Of a stretch of 64,000 nucleotides of DNA, positions 1 through 8,690 are shown piece after piece; position 1 is the stretch's first letter, and every line of letters starts with the position of its first letter. The notes beneath the pieces were generated by a model. That model was not told where the DNA came from. It worked only from the letters and a program-made list of their open reading frames with translations, and did no database searches. This DNA is from Bin80 sp965203305. Its GTDB lineage: Bacteria; Bacteroidota; Rhodothermia; Rhodothermales; Bin80. The stretch is taken from contig OZ241874.1 in the NCBI GenBank assembly GCA_965203305.1, positions 2,232,001 through 2,296,000 on the forward strand. The letters run 5' to 3'. The position numbers were made by a program, and so were the translations under genes.

Positions 1-1907
1 GCATTGAAGAATACCTGAGGATACTCCTCTGATCCATTATTGTAAATCACTGCGGAATCAAAGGTGCAGTTATTGAAAACCGTTCCGTCCAGTCCGTATT
101 CATGATGAATAATGAGCTCTGCAAAATGGCACCCGTCAAACTTGCAATTCATAATCCGGGATTTATCAAGACTTGTTGGGGCAAAAACAGAGTCAGATAT
201 AGTAAGGCTCTGCAGATTTCGATCTTGCAGGGAGTTCACAGGGAATTTTGCGTCACGAATGGAATAAGACTTGTGTGCGTGCTCTACCAACTCAAGCATC
301 AAAGCTCCACAGTTCTCCCGGGTATAAGCTCCCCACTTTCCATGTTGCGACATTTGCTGGAGTTGACGGAGCAGATCAGCAATTAGTGTACTTTCCTTTC
401 CAATATTCAGAGCATGGGCAACTCCCCTGATCACAGATTGCGGTAGCATGTGATCATCAAAGGCGTATTCTTCCGACACTCGGTCAGGTATGCGTAAAAT
501 ACGGGCGAGGGCCTGACTCAGATAGAATTTTTGAACATCTTCATGATCAAACCGGATTCGTATGATGCTCCGTATAGCACCTTGATAGTGATCCTTGCAA
601 AAAAGTGGGTGATCTGTAATCCGTTCGGCTATTTGCCACTGCAAACTTGGGTTGAGGCCCTTTTCTTTGACGAAACATTCTACGATATATTCTACCATAT
701 CATATCTGAAATAACCAACTTCATAAGACCACATTTCCAATGCAAACTTTGAGAGCAGTTCATGAAGCTGTTCCAATGTGAGCAGGGTGCCCGTCCCTGA
801 CTCATCCACCCAGTTCTCTTTGAATTCCCTCTCAACGATAACCGCAATAAAATCAGAAAGGAAATCTGACGGCAAGTGCCCCAGTCTTTGCAACAACTCC
901 GCAAGCCCCCCTTCTTTTGCGATGGCAGTCAGCTTCCGCACAAGTAGTGCTCTGGTGAGCAGTGGGTGATCTTTCACGCCTGTTTGCGCCTTGACACTGT
1001 CATACAGTTCGCTCGGTTCGGAAATACCTTGCCCGGACGCATACGCCAAAAATTCTTCTCTCCCCCACCCATGAAGAACGATCTGCTGAATTTGTACATC
1101 CCGCTCAGAACGAATAAAGTCCAGCAGCTTGTCTTGGGACCTCAGAGGTGATTCAAAGTAGGTTTTCTTTGCCGCAATCAGCAGCGTTCCCTCGGAAGAA
1201 AGATGACTTATGAGTTGGGAAATTGCTGATGTAGACTCGTCAGACTTGACATCCACCAGTGTATCTTCAAACCCGTCAAATGCAGGGATAATTGCATTCA
1301 TTCGGACGAGTTCAAGGAATGACGCGTGGTACAGATACAGAAAATGAAGATCACTGGATATCGAAGCGAGAGCAATACTGTTAAAATGCTGACAAAATTC
1401 TCCGTCAGGGTACATTGGAAGAATTAATGAATTTGCCTCTCTATTCTTGAATGCTGTAGCCTGCTCCAGAGAAATTTTTTCAATTAGCGAAGTTTTTCCC
1501 TCTCCTGATTCAGAGGTTAGAAAGTACACTGAAGTCATTCCCGCAGAAGAGTCAGTGAGATATTTTCGTAACCCGGTTATAGAATCAGGAAAAAATATAC
1601 TCCCTGTGGATTCACTTCCCCCCTCCAGTAGTTCAATCTTTGGGGGAATGTAATTTTCGGGAGGAGAGAAGTAATTGATAATTCGGTCCGCAAGCCGATC
1701 AAGCTTGGCCAGATAGGACAGAATCCACAGTGCAGCAGGCCACTCTTCATCCTCATGTATAACCTTGACATTGTCCGGTTCACCCGAAATATCTGCCTCT
1801 ACTAGCCTGCCCCTCATCTGGAATGACAAGTGGCTGTCTGAGATAACCGCAGGATTATCCTCATCCGCAAATGTTTCAGCTACGCGTATGAAGTCGTCAA
1901 GCTTCAT
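1..1907 (-). CDS. NACHT-like NTPase with pentapeptide-like tail (3' end beyond window)
   Basis: An uninterrupted minus-strand frame of about 635 codons starts at the ATG at 1907 and runs off the left edge; I checked the frame and found no stop. It is a close paralogue of the gene at 2675-4960, with the same opening MKLDDF and the same block VEADISGEPDNVKV. A P-loop with the motif SGEGKTSL (about residue 137) is followed by a NACHT-like Walker B, IIPAFDGFED. The later part has short F/L-rich repeats (CKFDGCHF, NNCTF) like pentapeptide repeats. Bacterial NACHT proteins are known in anti-phage defence; that role here is inference. The effector domain, if any, is not recognisable: the N-terminal 100 residues match nothing I know. 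Confidence 0.75.
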   Translation of the reverse strand, partial: MKLDDFIRVAETFADEDNPAVISDSHLSFQMRGRLVEADISGEPDNVKVIHEDEEWPAALWILSYLAKLDRLADRIINYFSPPENYIPPKIELLEGGSESTGSIFFPDSITGLRKYLTDSSAGMTSVYFLTSESGEGKTSLIEKISLEQATAFKNREANSLILPMYPDGEFCQHFNSIALASISSDLHFLYLYHASFLELVRMNAIIPAFDGFEDTLVDVKSDESTSAISQLISHLSSEGTLLIAAKKTYFESPLRSQDKLLDFIRSERDVQIQQIVLHGWGREEFLAYASGQGISEPSELYDSVKAQTGVKDHPLLTRALLVRKLTAIAKEGGLAELLQRLGHLPSDFLSDFIAVIVEREFKENWVDESGTGTLLTLEQLHELLSKFALEMWSYEVGYFRYDMVEYIVECFVKEKGLNPSLQWQIAERITDHPLFCKDHYQGAIRSIIRIRFDHEDVQKFYLSQALARILRIPDRVSEEYAFDDHMLPQSVIRGVAHALNIGKESTLIADLLRQLQQMSQHGKWGAYTRENCGALMLELVEHAHKSYSIRDAKFPVNSLQDRNLQSLTISDSVFAPTSLDKSRIMNCKFDGCHFAELIIHHEYGLDGTVFNNCTFDSAVIYNNGSEEYPQVFFN

Positions 1908-2144
1908 TTGATTGCTTCGGTACCAGAAACTGCTATATTCCCCAAGTGAAAAAGAATTGCTGCCCTGAGTGTACATGCTGCAATCACCGTGGAAAAAATA
2001 ACCTACGGTTACACAAGATGGGGGACTCTATTCAGGGGAGAGCAGTGCCCACAACTCGCGCTGCGATTTACCAGAGCCTCTTGCAAAAATCCTGGATGAA
2101 GGAAGAAATATCGTTCTGAGGATGCTTACAGGAGGTGCATCGGA

Positions 2145-2477
2145 TCAGGGATTGCTAATGGCTATAATGGTCTCCCGTTCGAATCTATCTGTATGTTCCA
2201 TGTCCCGCGGATCTGCTTCCATCAAGGCCTCAATCACTTTGGGACTAGGGTTCAATGCTGCGGCCAGGTGAAGCGGTGTATCTCCATTTTTATTCGGAAA
2301 GTTCTTGTTGGGAACAAGCTGAGGATGCTTGAGGGGCTCATTACCGACATACTCTATGCAACATTGAATTATGCCGTTTAATGCGTGTTTATTTGGCTCT
2401 CCTTCTACATTAACTGAAGCTCCGAATTCCTCAGATCTGAAATCTGCCGTAAACTTCCCAAGAGATGTGTTATTCAT
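2145..2477 (-). CDS. small ankyrin-repeat protein
   Basis: A 110-residue protein with ATG at 2477. Its centre carries one clear ankyrin repeat (NGDTPLHLAAALN followed by KVIEALMEADPR), normally a protein-binding scaffold. The rest has no recognised domain and no signal peptide or membrane segment. One repeat is too few for a stable ankyrin fold, so this may be the remnant of a longer gene or may add to a partner. It lies between the two NACHT-like paralogues on the same strand, 197 bp downstream of the start of neither-coupled DNA, so co-transcription is possible but not shown. Confidence 0.5.
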   Translation of the reverse strand: MNNTSLGKFTADFRSEEFGASVNVEGEPNKHALNGIIQCCIEYVGNEPLKHPQLVPNKNFPNKNGDTPLHLAAALNPSPKVIEALMEADPRDMEHTDRFERETIIAISNP

Positions 2478-2674
2478 TTTTAAGGGGCTTGGTTTATATA
2501 TATGCGTATGCTTTTATTCCAATCAAGAACTTGGCTCTTTTGAGATGTCAGATGGATGTGTGAGCATCTTGCAAAATTCTGGATATTCAGAATAATAGTT
2601 CTGTGGGAGCACTTGCAGACATACTGGTTCGGCTATAACAGTGTTTCTGCAGGAGGCTCACCATACTGAAAAAG

Positions 2675-4960
2675 CTACCAGTTCCCAGCAGATGCCTCCT
2701 GGATGAACTCATTAAATGTACTGCCAGAATTCTCAATCAGTTGGTCAATCTGAGTCAACGAAACCATCAGACGCAATGTATTGCCTGGTTTCGCATACTC
2801 TACAAGATGTGCCCTTTGTAACTCTGGCAGAATTTCATTCATAAGATGATCAGCATGGGAACGAAACTGATGAGTAACTAGCCCCTCATTTATTGCCGTA
2901 GACCGCTTGAACATTCGCATAAACCGCAAGGCTATCTTCATGTCTTGATCAATTGTCTCCAGTCCTGCGTGATGATGATCAGCAGCAGGCGTACCTCCCT
3001 CTGACTGTACCCTGATCCCATGCCTGCTCAGCACTGAATGTATTCTGTCTGGTTGGAAATATACCTGACGCTCTTCCTCTGAGCCATTGCTGTAAATCAC
3101 AACAGAGCCAAAAGTACAGTTGCTAAAAACTGTTCCATCCAGTTTATATTCGCAATTAATGGTCAGTTCTTCAAAGTGGCACCCGTCAAATTTGCAGCCA
3201 ATGATCCGGGATTCATCAAGGCTTGTCGGGGCAAAAGAAGAGTTGAAGACTGCGAGATTCCGCAAATTTCGGTCTTGCAGGGAATTTGCTGGAAAATTCA
3301 TGTCCCAAATGGAATGCGGGGTGCCAGTGTACTGCACTGATTCGAGCATCAGAGCTCCACAATTCTCCCTCGTGTAGGATAACCCGTCACTTTCATATCC
3401 TGATCGCTTTTGGAGATCATTCAATATTTTCTTAATTGACACGCCACTCTTCCTAGTTCCCAGATACCTCGCAGCCTCCTGGATAACAGATTGAGGTAGA
3501 ATATGATGCCCTATAAGTGATCCTGTATCTATACTTTCACGTTTGCTTAAAGCACGCCCCAAAGCCTGCCCCAGGTAAAATTCTTGAACATCTCCGTGAT
3601 CAAACCGGATTCTTGCAGCACTCCGTACACTAAACTCGTCGCTCTCTTTACGAAAAAGTGAGTGATCCAGAACCCGTCTGACAATTTTCCACTGCATGCC
3701 CGCATCCATATTCTTGCTCTCTGCGAAAAACTCTACTGTGGAGTTTATGGAGTCGTATCCAAGAGTATCAACTTCACCAATCCACATGTCCAGTGCCAAC
3801 TGTGATAGCAGTTCATGATGCTCATCCAGCGCAAGCAGTGGGCCTGACTCGCTCATCCATCTTTCTGTGCTCTCTCTCCGAAGGATAATTTCAAGAAAAT
3901 TGGAGAGATAGTCTTCGGGAGAGCGGCCCAATAACTGCAGCAGCTCTTCAAGATCAAATTCATGTATGGCAATATCAATTAATCTCCGCACGAGCAGTGC
4001 TTTGGTAAGTACTGGATGATCTGCCCGGCCCAGTTTATTTTTCACCTGATCATACAGATTGCTTGGTTCAGCAATACCTCGCCTCAATGCATACTCCATA
4101 AAGTCTTTGCGATCCCACCGACGAAGAGCTACTTTCTGGGCCTGTATGTCCTGATCTGGACGAATCAAGTCCAGCAATTTTTCATAGTGATCCGATGATG
4201 TATCAACGCAGGGGTTCTTCGTTGAGATCAACAAAGTTCCAGAAGAAGACAGCTGATTCACAAGATTGCCAATTTCTGAGAGAGCTTCGCCAGATTTAAA
4301 GTCTGCAAGTACCGCTTCAAATCCATCAAATGCAGGGATGAGCACATTCATCTGGACAAGTTCAATAAATGAATCGTAGTACAGATATGGAAGATGGAAT
4401 TTGTTCGAAAGCACATCTATAACAAGATCATCAAAACGAAACATCGGAGAACGCCCCCCCAGAGACACTGGAATAATCAGAGATTCCGTCTCTCCATTCC
4501 TGAATGCCAGGGCCTGTTCCACAGAAATTTTCTCAATCAGCGAGGTTTTTCCCTCTCCCGTGCCTGAAGTTAGAAAATGTATGCAGGTTATTCCTGCCGA
4601 AAAATCTGTAATGTGATTCCGCAATGCGGATGTTGAATCAAGGGGGAAGGGTGTCCCAATTAATTCACTCCTCCAGTCCAGTACTTCAATCTTTGGGGAG
4701 ATATAGTTCTCTGGAGGGGTGATATTTTCAATAATGCGCCCTGCCAGCCGGTCCAGCCTGGAGAGATGTGCCAGAATCCATGCGGCAGCGGTCAACTCTT
4801 TCCCCTCGTGCAGAACTTTGACATTGTCAGGCTCACCCGAAATATCAGCCTCTACTAATGTACCTCTCATCTCAAATGACAGATGACTGTCCGAGATTAC
4901 TGCCCGCTTGTCCATATCTGCGAACGTTTTAACCGTACGCTTAAAGTCGTCAAGTTTCAT
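2675..4960 (-). CDS. NACHT-like NTPase with pentapeptide-like and C-terminal helical domains
   Basis: A 761-residue protein with ATG at 4960. Residues about 1-120 form an unknown N-terminal domain. A P-loop follows (SGTGEGKTSL, about residue 133, first position Ser instead of Gly), then a Walker B of NACHT type (VLIPAFDGFE). An alpha-helical region lies at about 250-520, pentapeptide-like repeats at about 560-630 (CKFDGCHF, FSNCTF), and a C-terminal helical, possibly winged-helix domain at about 675-761. The layout fits a STAND sensor: NTPase switch, then a repeat or sensor part. It is a tandem paralogue of the gene at 1-1907, with about two thirds identity over the first 100 residues by eye. 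Defence or signalling is inferred from the family and from the mobile-rich setting. It could also be a non-defence STAND regulator. Confidence 0.75.
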   Translation of the reverse strand: MKLDDFKRTVKTFADMDKRAVISDSHLSFEMRGTLVEADISGEPDNVKVLHEGKELTAAAWILAHLSRLDRLAGRIIENITPPENYISPKIEVLDWRSELIGTPFPLDSTSALRNHITDFSAGITCIHFLTSGTGEGKTSLIEKISVEQALAFRNGETESLIIPVSLGGRSPMFRFDDLVIDVLSNKFHLPYLYYDSFIELVQMNVLIPAFDGFEAVLADFKSGEALSEIGNLVNQLSSSGTLLISTKNPCVDTSSDHYEKLLDLIRPDQDIQAQKVALRRWDRKDFMEYALRRGIAEPSNLYDQVKNKLGRADHPVLTKALLVRRLIDIAIHEFDLEELLQLLGRSPEDYLSNFLEIILRRESTERWMSESGPLLALDEHHELLSQLALDMWIGEVDTLGYDSINSTVEFFAESKNMDAGMQWKIVRRVLDHSLFRKESDEFSVRSAARIRFDHGDVQEFYLGQALGRALSKRESIDTGSLIGHHILPQSVIQEAARYLGTRKSGVSIKKILNDLQKRSGYESDGLSYTRENCGALMLESVQYTGTPHSIWDMNFPANSLQDRNLRNLAVFNSSFAPTSLDESRIIGCKFDGCHFEELTINCEYKLDGTVFSNCTFGSVVIYSNGSEEERQVYFQPDRIHSVLSRHGIRVQSEGGTPAADHHHAGLETIDQDMKIALRFMRMFKRSTAINEGLVTHQFRSHADHLMNEILPELQRAHLVEYAKPGNTLRLMVSLTQIDQLIENSGSTFNEFIQEASAGNW

Positions 4961-5342
4961 TTACTTATAATCCCTTTCCTTATGGATTCCAAGCGATTTC
5001 TTGTAAAAATGACAACAATACATCTTTACGAATTGAGTCTGCCATACCAGGAATACAAGTCTTTGGAAGTAGCAGGATCACAGGTATTTTGACAGTACCA
5101 ATTCTGTGAGATGCTCCGTCAAAAACGCACAACTTCCTCATTTGCAGAAAGACAAGAACAGCTTTAGAGTTGTTGACACGGGCCTGACACAGAAAAACAA
5201 TCAAGACAATTCAGACAGGACATTGTTACCCTGGCGACGCACCCATCCAATGCCTTCGGTTGAACACAAGAACTGGGTTTTGGTTTATCGTACAAAGGAT
5301 GGCAACATTCATACTACCCCGGTACCTTGATCATATAGAACG
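4961..5342. other. intergenic stretch, no supported gene
   Basis: Between the start of the NACHT-like gene and the next small ORF. A plus-strand frame from a GTG at 5106 to 5330 is open, but it has no recognisable domain or ribosome binding site and I do not support it as a gene. The promoter of the NACHT-like gene should lie here; I could not identify it. Confidence 0.4.
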
Positions 5343-5591
5343 ATGACACCAGATACTGCACCAGTGCTCCCATCTTATGAAGTAGAGTATTTTCCCCCGA
5401 AGGGCAGACAGGAACGATACCATGTTCTGGCATGGAGTCCGAGCATGGCAGTCGCTGCCGTATACCATCACCTCTTCGGAAGAGAACCTCAGGAAATAGA
5501 TCTGATCACCTCAAGTGAACATGCAGACTGTGCCAACTTCCAGGCAACCTCCGAAGGGGAATATCGATCCTGGCACTATCAAATCAGATAG
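5343..5591 (+). CDS. small hypothetical protein
   Basis: An 82-residue plus-strand ORF with ATG at 5343. The composition is protein-like (VEYFPPKGRQERYHVLAW, then HLFGREPQEIDLIT) and soluble, with no signal peptide, membrane helix or known motif. It is the only plus-strand candidate between two minus-strand genes. I do not recognise the family. The evidence is only the open frame with reasonable codon use, so it could be spurious. Confidence 0.4.
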   Translation: MTPDTAPVLPSYEVEYFPPKGRQERYHVLAWSPSMAVAAVYHHLFGREPQEIDLITSSEHADCANFQATSEGEYRSWHYQIR

Positions 5592-6051
5592 CGTCCTTCC
5601 TGTACTCTCTTCAATTCAGCGATACTTTTCCTGCTAACCTCCATTCTCCCGTCTTCTGGTTGACTTCATCTCGTCTGTCACAAGCACAATAGATCCCGAA
5701 CAAGCGGCAGTTATCGTTTCCTCTCTCTTGGACTCCTCATCGGAGGAAAAACGCGGAGCCTTCCCACCAAACCCGGCCCTCCCCGTGATTTCACTCCACA
5801 AGAACATGATTTTCTTCCCCGCCCTGACATTCATTGTTCATTCCTCCCCACCAAAACGGCAGTAACCGTTAGACACTCTGTTTTGTTGTGCGGCCCAGCG
5901 GGATATGAAGAATGCCTTTCGTCCCTGAACACAGATTCACCATTGCCATGAGGAAACCGTTGCAAAGTAATGAACGCTTCATATCTGCTCGCTTAGCACA
6001 TGAGATGATGTAAACAGAGGTATCCACATAACAGTCCTGATATGCCAGGAA
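5592..6051. other. gene-free stretch of about 460 bp
   Basis: No frame longer than about 65 codons, no tRNA-like fold and no clear terminator. A short minus-strand frame at 5634-5834 has no protein-like signature. I see nothing functional here. Confidence 0.4.
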
Positions 6052-6783
6052 CTAGTCATCGTCCACAACCTCTGCAGAAAGTTCCAGTGATGTATAGTTT
6101 CTCGTCTGAAACCGCCTGTACTGGCTCTTCTGCCTGCGGGATTGTTTCGGAAGGATATGGATAATCCGTGCATCCTGCAGCAATGCGTAGCGAATACCCG
6201 GCCACATGTCATCATCTCCTGAGACCAGCACTAAGTTCTCCTTCGTTGAACTCGTCGCAAAGTGGATTAAATCAGAGACAATCATTGTGTCAACCAGTTT
6301 CTGTTCCGACCTGCTGAATGCCCTTTTTCTTGACACCAGACATCCTTCATGGACACAAGCCCTGTCACTGTAGAATGAATTCACCATGGTAATCGGACAC
6401 CTGCTATTTTCAGCACATTCCTTCATTGGAAAGCCCTTGAAATTCGTTGGAGGCGGTCGTAATCGCGTTCTATATGTATCAGGAAATATATTCTCTGAAT
6501 CGCATGCAAGAGATATGGCAAGTTCGGGTCTCTCTATTGACCATGTCTGATTGGATAATCTAATGTTGCGCGGAAAGTACCTGTTAATTTGACTTGACAG
6601 AGATTTAGCTGTTGGAGTCTGCTGGGTTCCCCCATAAAGCCACCCGCCGTATAGCCGGCAGGCTATCTTCTCATTCAGAGTACCATATGACGGGGGAATA
6701 CGTTTTGCTATAACCTCAAGAATCTCCGTCAAATTCTCTCGTCCCAGTTTCCCCAGATTATCATAGTCAACAAGGAAAATCAT
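6052..6783 (-). CDS. NYN-domain (PIN-like) putative ribonuclease
   Basis: A 243-residue protein. I take the ATG at 6783; the frame opens eight codons earlier at a TTG, but the NYN fold begins at MIFLVDYDNLGK just after the ATG. The acidic pattern of NYN/PIN nucleases is present: VDYDNL at the first strand, TMIVSDLIHFA in the middle and VLVSGDDDMWP near residue 195, which should bind the catalytic metal. Several Cys residues in the middle (about 125-150) could bind zinc. NYN proteins process or degrade RNA, and some act in toxin or defence systems. The stand-alone gene lies 93 bp downstream of aroF on the same strand. Its substrate is unknown. Confidence 0.75.
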   Translation of the reverse strand: MIFLVDYDNLGKLGRENLTEILEVIAKRIPPSYGTLNEKIACRLYGGWLYGGTQQTPTAKSLSSQINRYFPRNIRLSNQTWSIERPELAISLACDSENIFPDTYRTRLRPPPTNFKGFPMKECAENSRCPITMVNSFYSDRACVHEGCLVSRKRAFSRSEQKLVDTMIVSDLIHFATSSTKENLVLVSGDDDMWPGIRYALLQDARIIHILPKQSRRQKSQYRRFQTRNYTSLELSAEVVDDD

Positions 6784-6876
6784 CCGGTAATGCCAGTCAA
6801 ACAGCAAGCCTCATCCTCTGGAATTTGACTTTCTGTACCATACTCTCACATACATTTGATTTTTCAAAGTGCGATC

Positions 6877-7887
6877 TCAACTCCGGCCAACTGCTCTGGC
6901 AACTTGTCTGACCTGTGTGATCAGTTCAGAGAACTGTTCAGTATTCAATGCCTGGGCTCCTCTCTCGGAAGCATTGGGGGAATCATCACAAACATCCGCT
7001 ATGACTCCGTCTGCGCCTGCAGCAACAGCTGCACAAGCCAGAGGAGTGACATACTCCCGAATCCCCGCAGCCTGAGATGGGTCAACAAAAACAGGCAGAT
7101 AGCTCTTCGCCTTGGCAACAGATACAGCAGACAGGTCCAGGGTATAGCGCGTTGCCCGCTCAAATGTGCGAATCCCTCGCTCACACAGAATCACCTGCAT
7201 GTTGCCTGACCGCATCACATACTCCGCTGCCATAAGCCACTCCTCCACCGTAGCCGCCAATCCGCGCTCAAGCAAAACCGGCTTGTCTGACGCTCCCAGT
7301 GCATTCAATAATTCGAAGTTCTGCATATTGTGTGCCCGCACCAGCAATATGTCCGCATAGTTTGCAACAGTCTCCAGCCATCCTCTGGCATCTGCCTCCA
7401 GTACCAGTTTCAGCCCGTGTTGATTAACCGCCTGACACATGAATTTGATCTCATCTTCTTCCAGTCGCTGGTAGTCATAGAAAGATACCCGGGGCCTCAG
7501 CGTGTCTCCTCTCAGAAGAGAGGCACCCGATGCTGCCATCTTCTTCACCAGGACCTCCATTCGCTCTTTGCTTCCCGCACTCCCCACTCCCGCCATCACT
7601 GCAATCAAATTTCCGCCAATCTTTAGCCCTTCAAGATCAACGACAGATGAACCATCACGGCCCGCACGACTGGCCAGTTTATAGGGCTCTGTAACACGCT
7701 GCACATCAGAAACGCCATTCAGATCACGAATAATATGGTGGTCAAATTCCGGCTGTACCCCGATTGCCCCCAGTACAGTTTGACTGACCCCGCTGGAGCG
7801 ATGGACATCAAAGCCAAACGCGTTGAGATTTGTGATCACCGCTTCAATCTCGGCTTCGGAAGCACTGTTCTTCATAATTACGACCAT
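6877..7887 (-). CDS. aroF: 3-deoxy-7-phosphoheptulonate (DAHP) synthase, type I-beta
   Basis: Condenses phosphoenolpyruvate and erythrose 4-phosphate, the first step of the shikimate pathway. The start is the ATG at 7887 (336 residues): GGAG lies 8 nt upstream, whereas the longer frame begins only at a TTG. The N-terminal 70 residues form the ferredoxin-like regulatory domain of type I-beta enzymes (MVVIMKNSASEAEIEAV, VLGAIGV). The barrel follows, with VMAGVGSAGS, LRGDTLRPR, DILLVRAHNMQN, KPVLLERGLA, VILCERGIRTFE and GADGVIADV. In typical enzymes the third block begins MAGPCSVE; here it reads AGVGSAGS, a departure from the usual Pro-Cys, so the metal-binding cysteine is replaced. It lies 50 bp downstream of lptB on the same strand. 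Confidence 0.85.
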   Translation of the reverse strand: MVVIMKNSASEAEIEAVITNLNAFGFDVHRSSGVSQTVLGAIGVQPEFDHHIIRDLNGVSDVQRVTEPYKLASRAGRDGSSVVDLEGLKIGGNLIAVMAGVGSAGSKERMEVLVKKMAASGASLLRGDTLRPRVSFYDYQRLEEDEIKFMCQAVNQHGLKLVLEADARGWLETVANYADILLVRAHNMQNFELLNALGASDKPVLLERGLAATVEEWLMAAEYVMRSGNMQVILCERGIRTFERATRYTLDLSAVSVAKAKSYLPVFVDPSQAAGIREYVTPLACAAVAAGADGVIADVCDDSPNASERGAQALNTEQFSELITQVRQVARAVGRS

Positions 7888-7937
7888 AGCACCACTCCAG
7901 CTATACGGCAAATTCTACTTTGGCCTCGGAAAGGCGT

Positions 7938-8690
7938 TCAGCGATACCGATCCAAGGCAAACCGCTCCCCAAGATAATGCTGGCGAACCTCTGGATCCGA
8001 TGCCAGCTGCTCGGCAGTTCCCGATTTCATGATTTTACCATCAAAGAGCAGATAGGCACGATCTGTAATCGCCAGTGTCTCGTGAACATTATGATCGGTA
8101 ATCAGGATTCCAATATTCAGGCTGGCCAACTGACAGATGATTTCCTGAATATACTCAACTGTAATTGGGTCTACACCGGCAAACGGCTCATCCAGCAAAA
8201 AAAAGTCAGGTTCCAAGACCATGGATCGGGCAATTTCGGTTCTTCTCCGCTCCCCGCCAGAAAGAGTGTAAGCCTTGGATGTTCGTACGGTCTCCAGACC
8301 AAACTGGGTAATCAGCCTGTCCACCCGCAGTTCCCGCTCCTGCCTGGATATTTTTTGAAACTCCAGTACGGCATGAAGATTCTGCTCTACTGTCAACTGC
8401 TGAAATACACTGGTCTCCTGTGCAAGGTATCCCAAGCCTCTGCGAGCACGCTTGTACATTGGAAGTGCTGTGATGTCATTCTCTCCGAGATAAATCCGTC
8501 CCTGATTCGGCCGCTCAAGCCCCACAATCATATGGAATGATGTGGTCTTTCCTGCTCCATTTGGACCAAGCAACCCTACCACTTCGCCGCACTGTATCTC
8601 AAGGGAAACCCCCTTTACGACCGTACGTTTCTTGAAACGCTTGGTAAGCCCTTCGGCTTGCAGCTTCAAAACTCCCATTCCCGAATCCAT
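7938..8690 (-). CDS. lptB: LPS export ABC transporter ATP-binding protein LptB
   Basis: A 250-residue ABC ATPase that powers extraction of lipopolysaccharide from the inner membrane with LptF/G and LptC. Motifs seen: Walker A LLGPNGAGKTT (about residue 40), Q-loop GYLAQET, signature LSGGERRR, Walker B FFLLDEPFAGVDP and the switch His in ITDHNV. The length and the YxxAQExSVF-type Q-loop region fit LptB rather than an amino-acid transporter. The ATG at 8690 overlaps the end of the upstream OstA-like gene by 25 bp; an ATG four codons further in (8678) is also possible. It is part of an lptC-ostA-lptB operon. Confidence 0.93.
   Translation of the reverse strand: MDSGMGVLKLQAEGLTKRFKKRTVVKGVSLEIQCGEVVGLLGPNGAGKTTSFHMIVGLERPNQGRIYLGENDITALPMYKRARRGLGYLAQETSVFQQLTVEQNLHAVLEFQKISRQERELRVDRLITQFGLETVRTSKAYTLSGGERRRTEIARSMVLEPDFFLLDEPFAGVDPITVEYIQEIICQLASLNIGILITDHNVHETLAITDRAYLLFDGKIMKSGTAEQLASDPEVRQHYLGERFALDRYR

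Noticed and set aside
5106..5330. Plus-strand 74-codon frame
   Set aside because: It starts at a GTG without a binding site, and no domain or compositional support was found.
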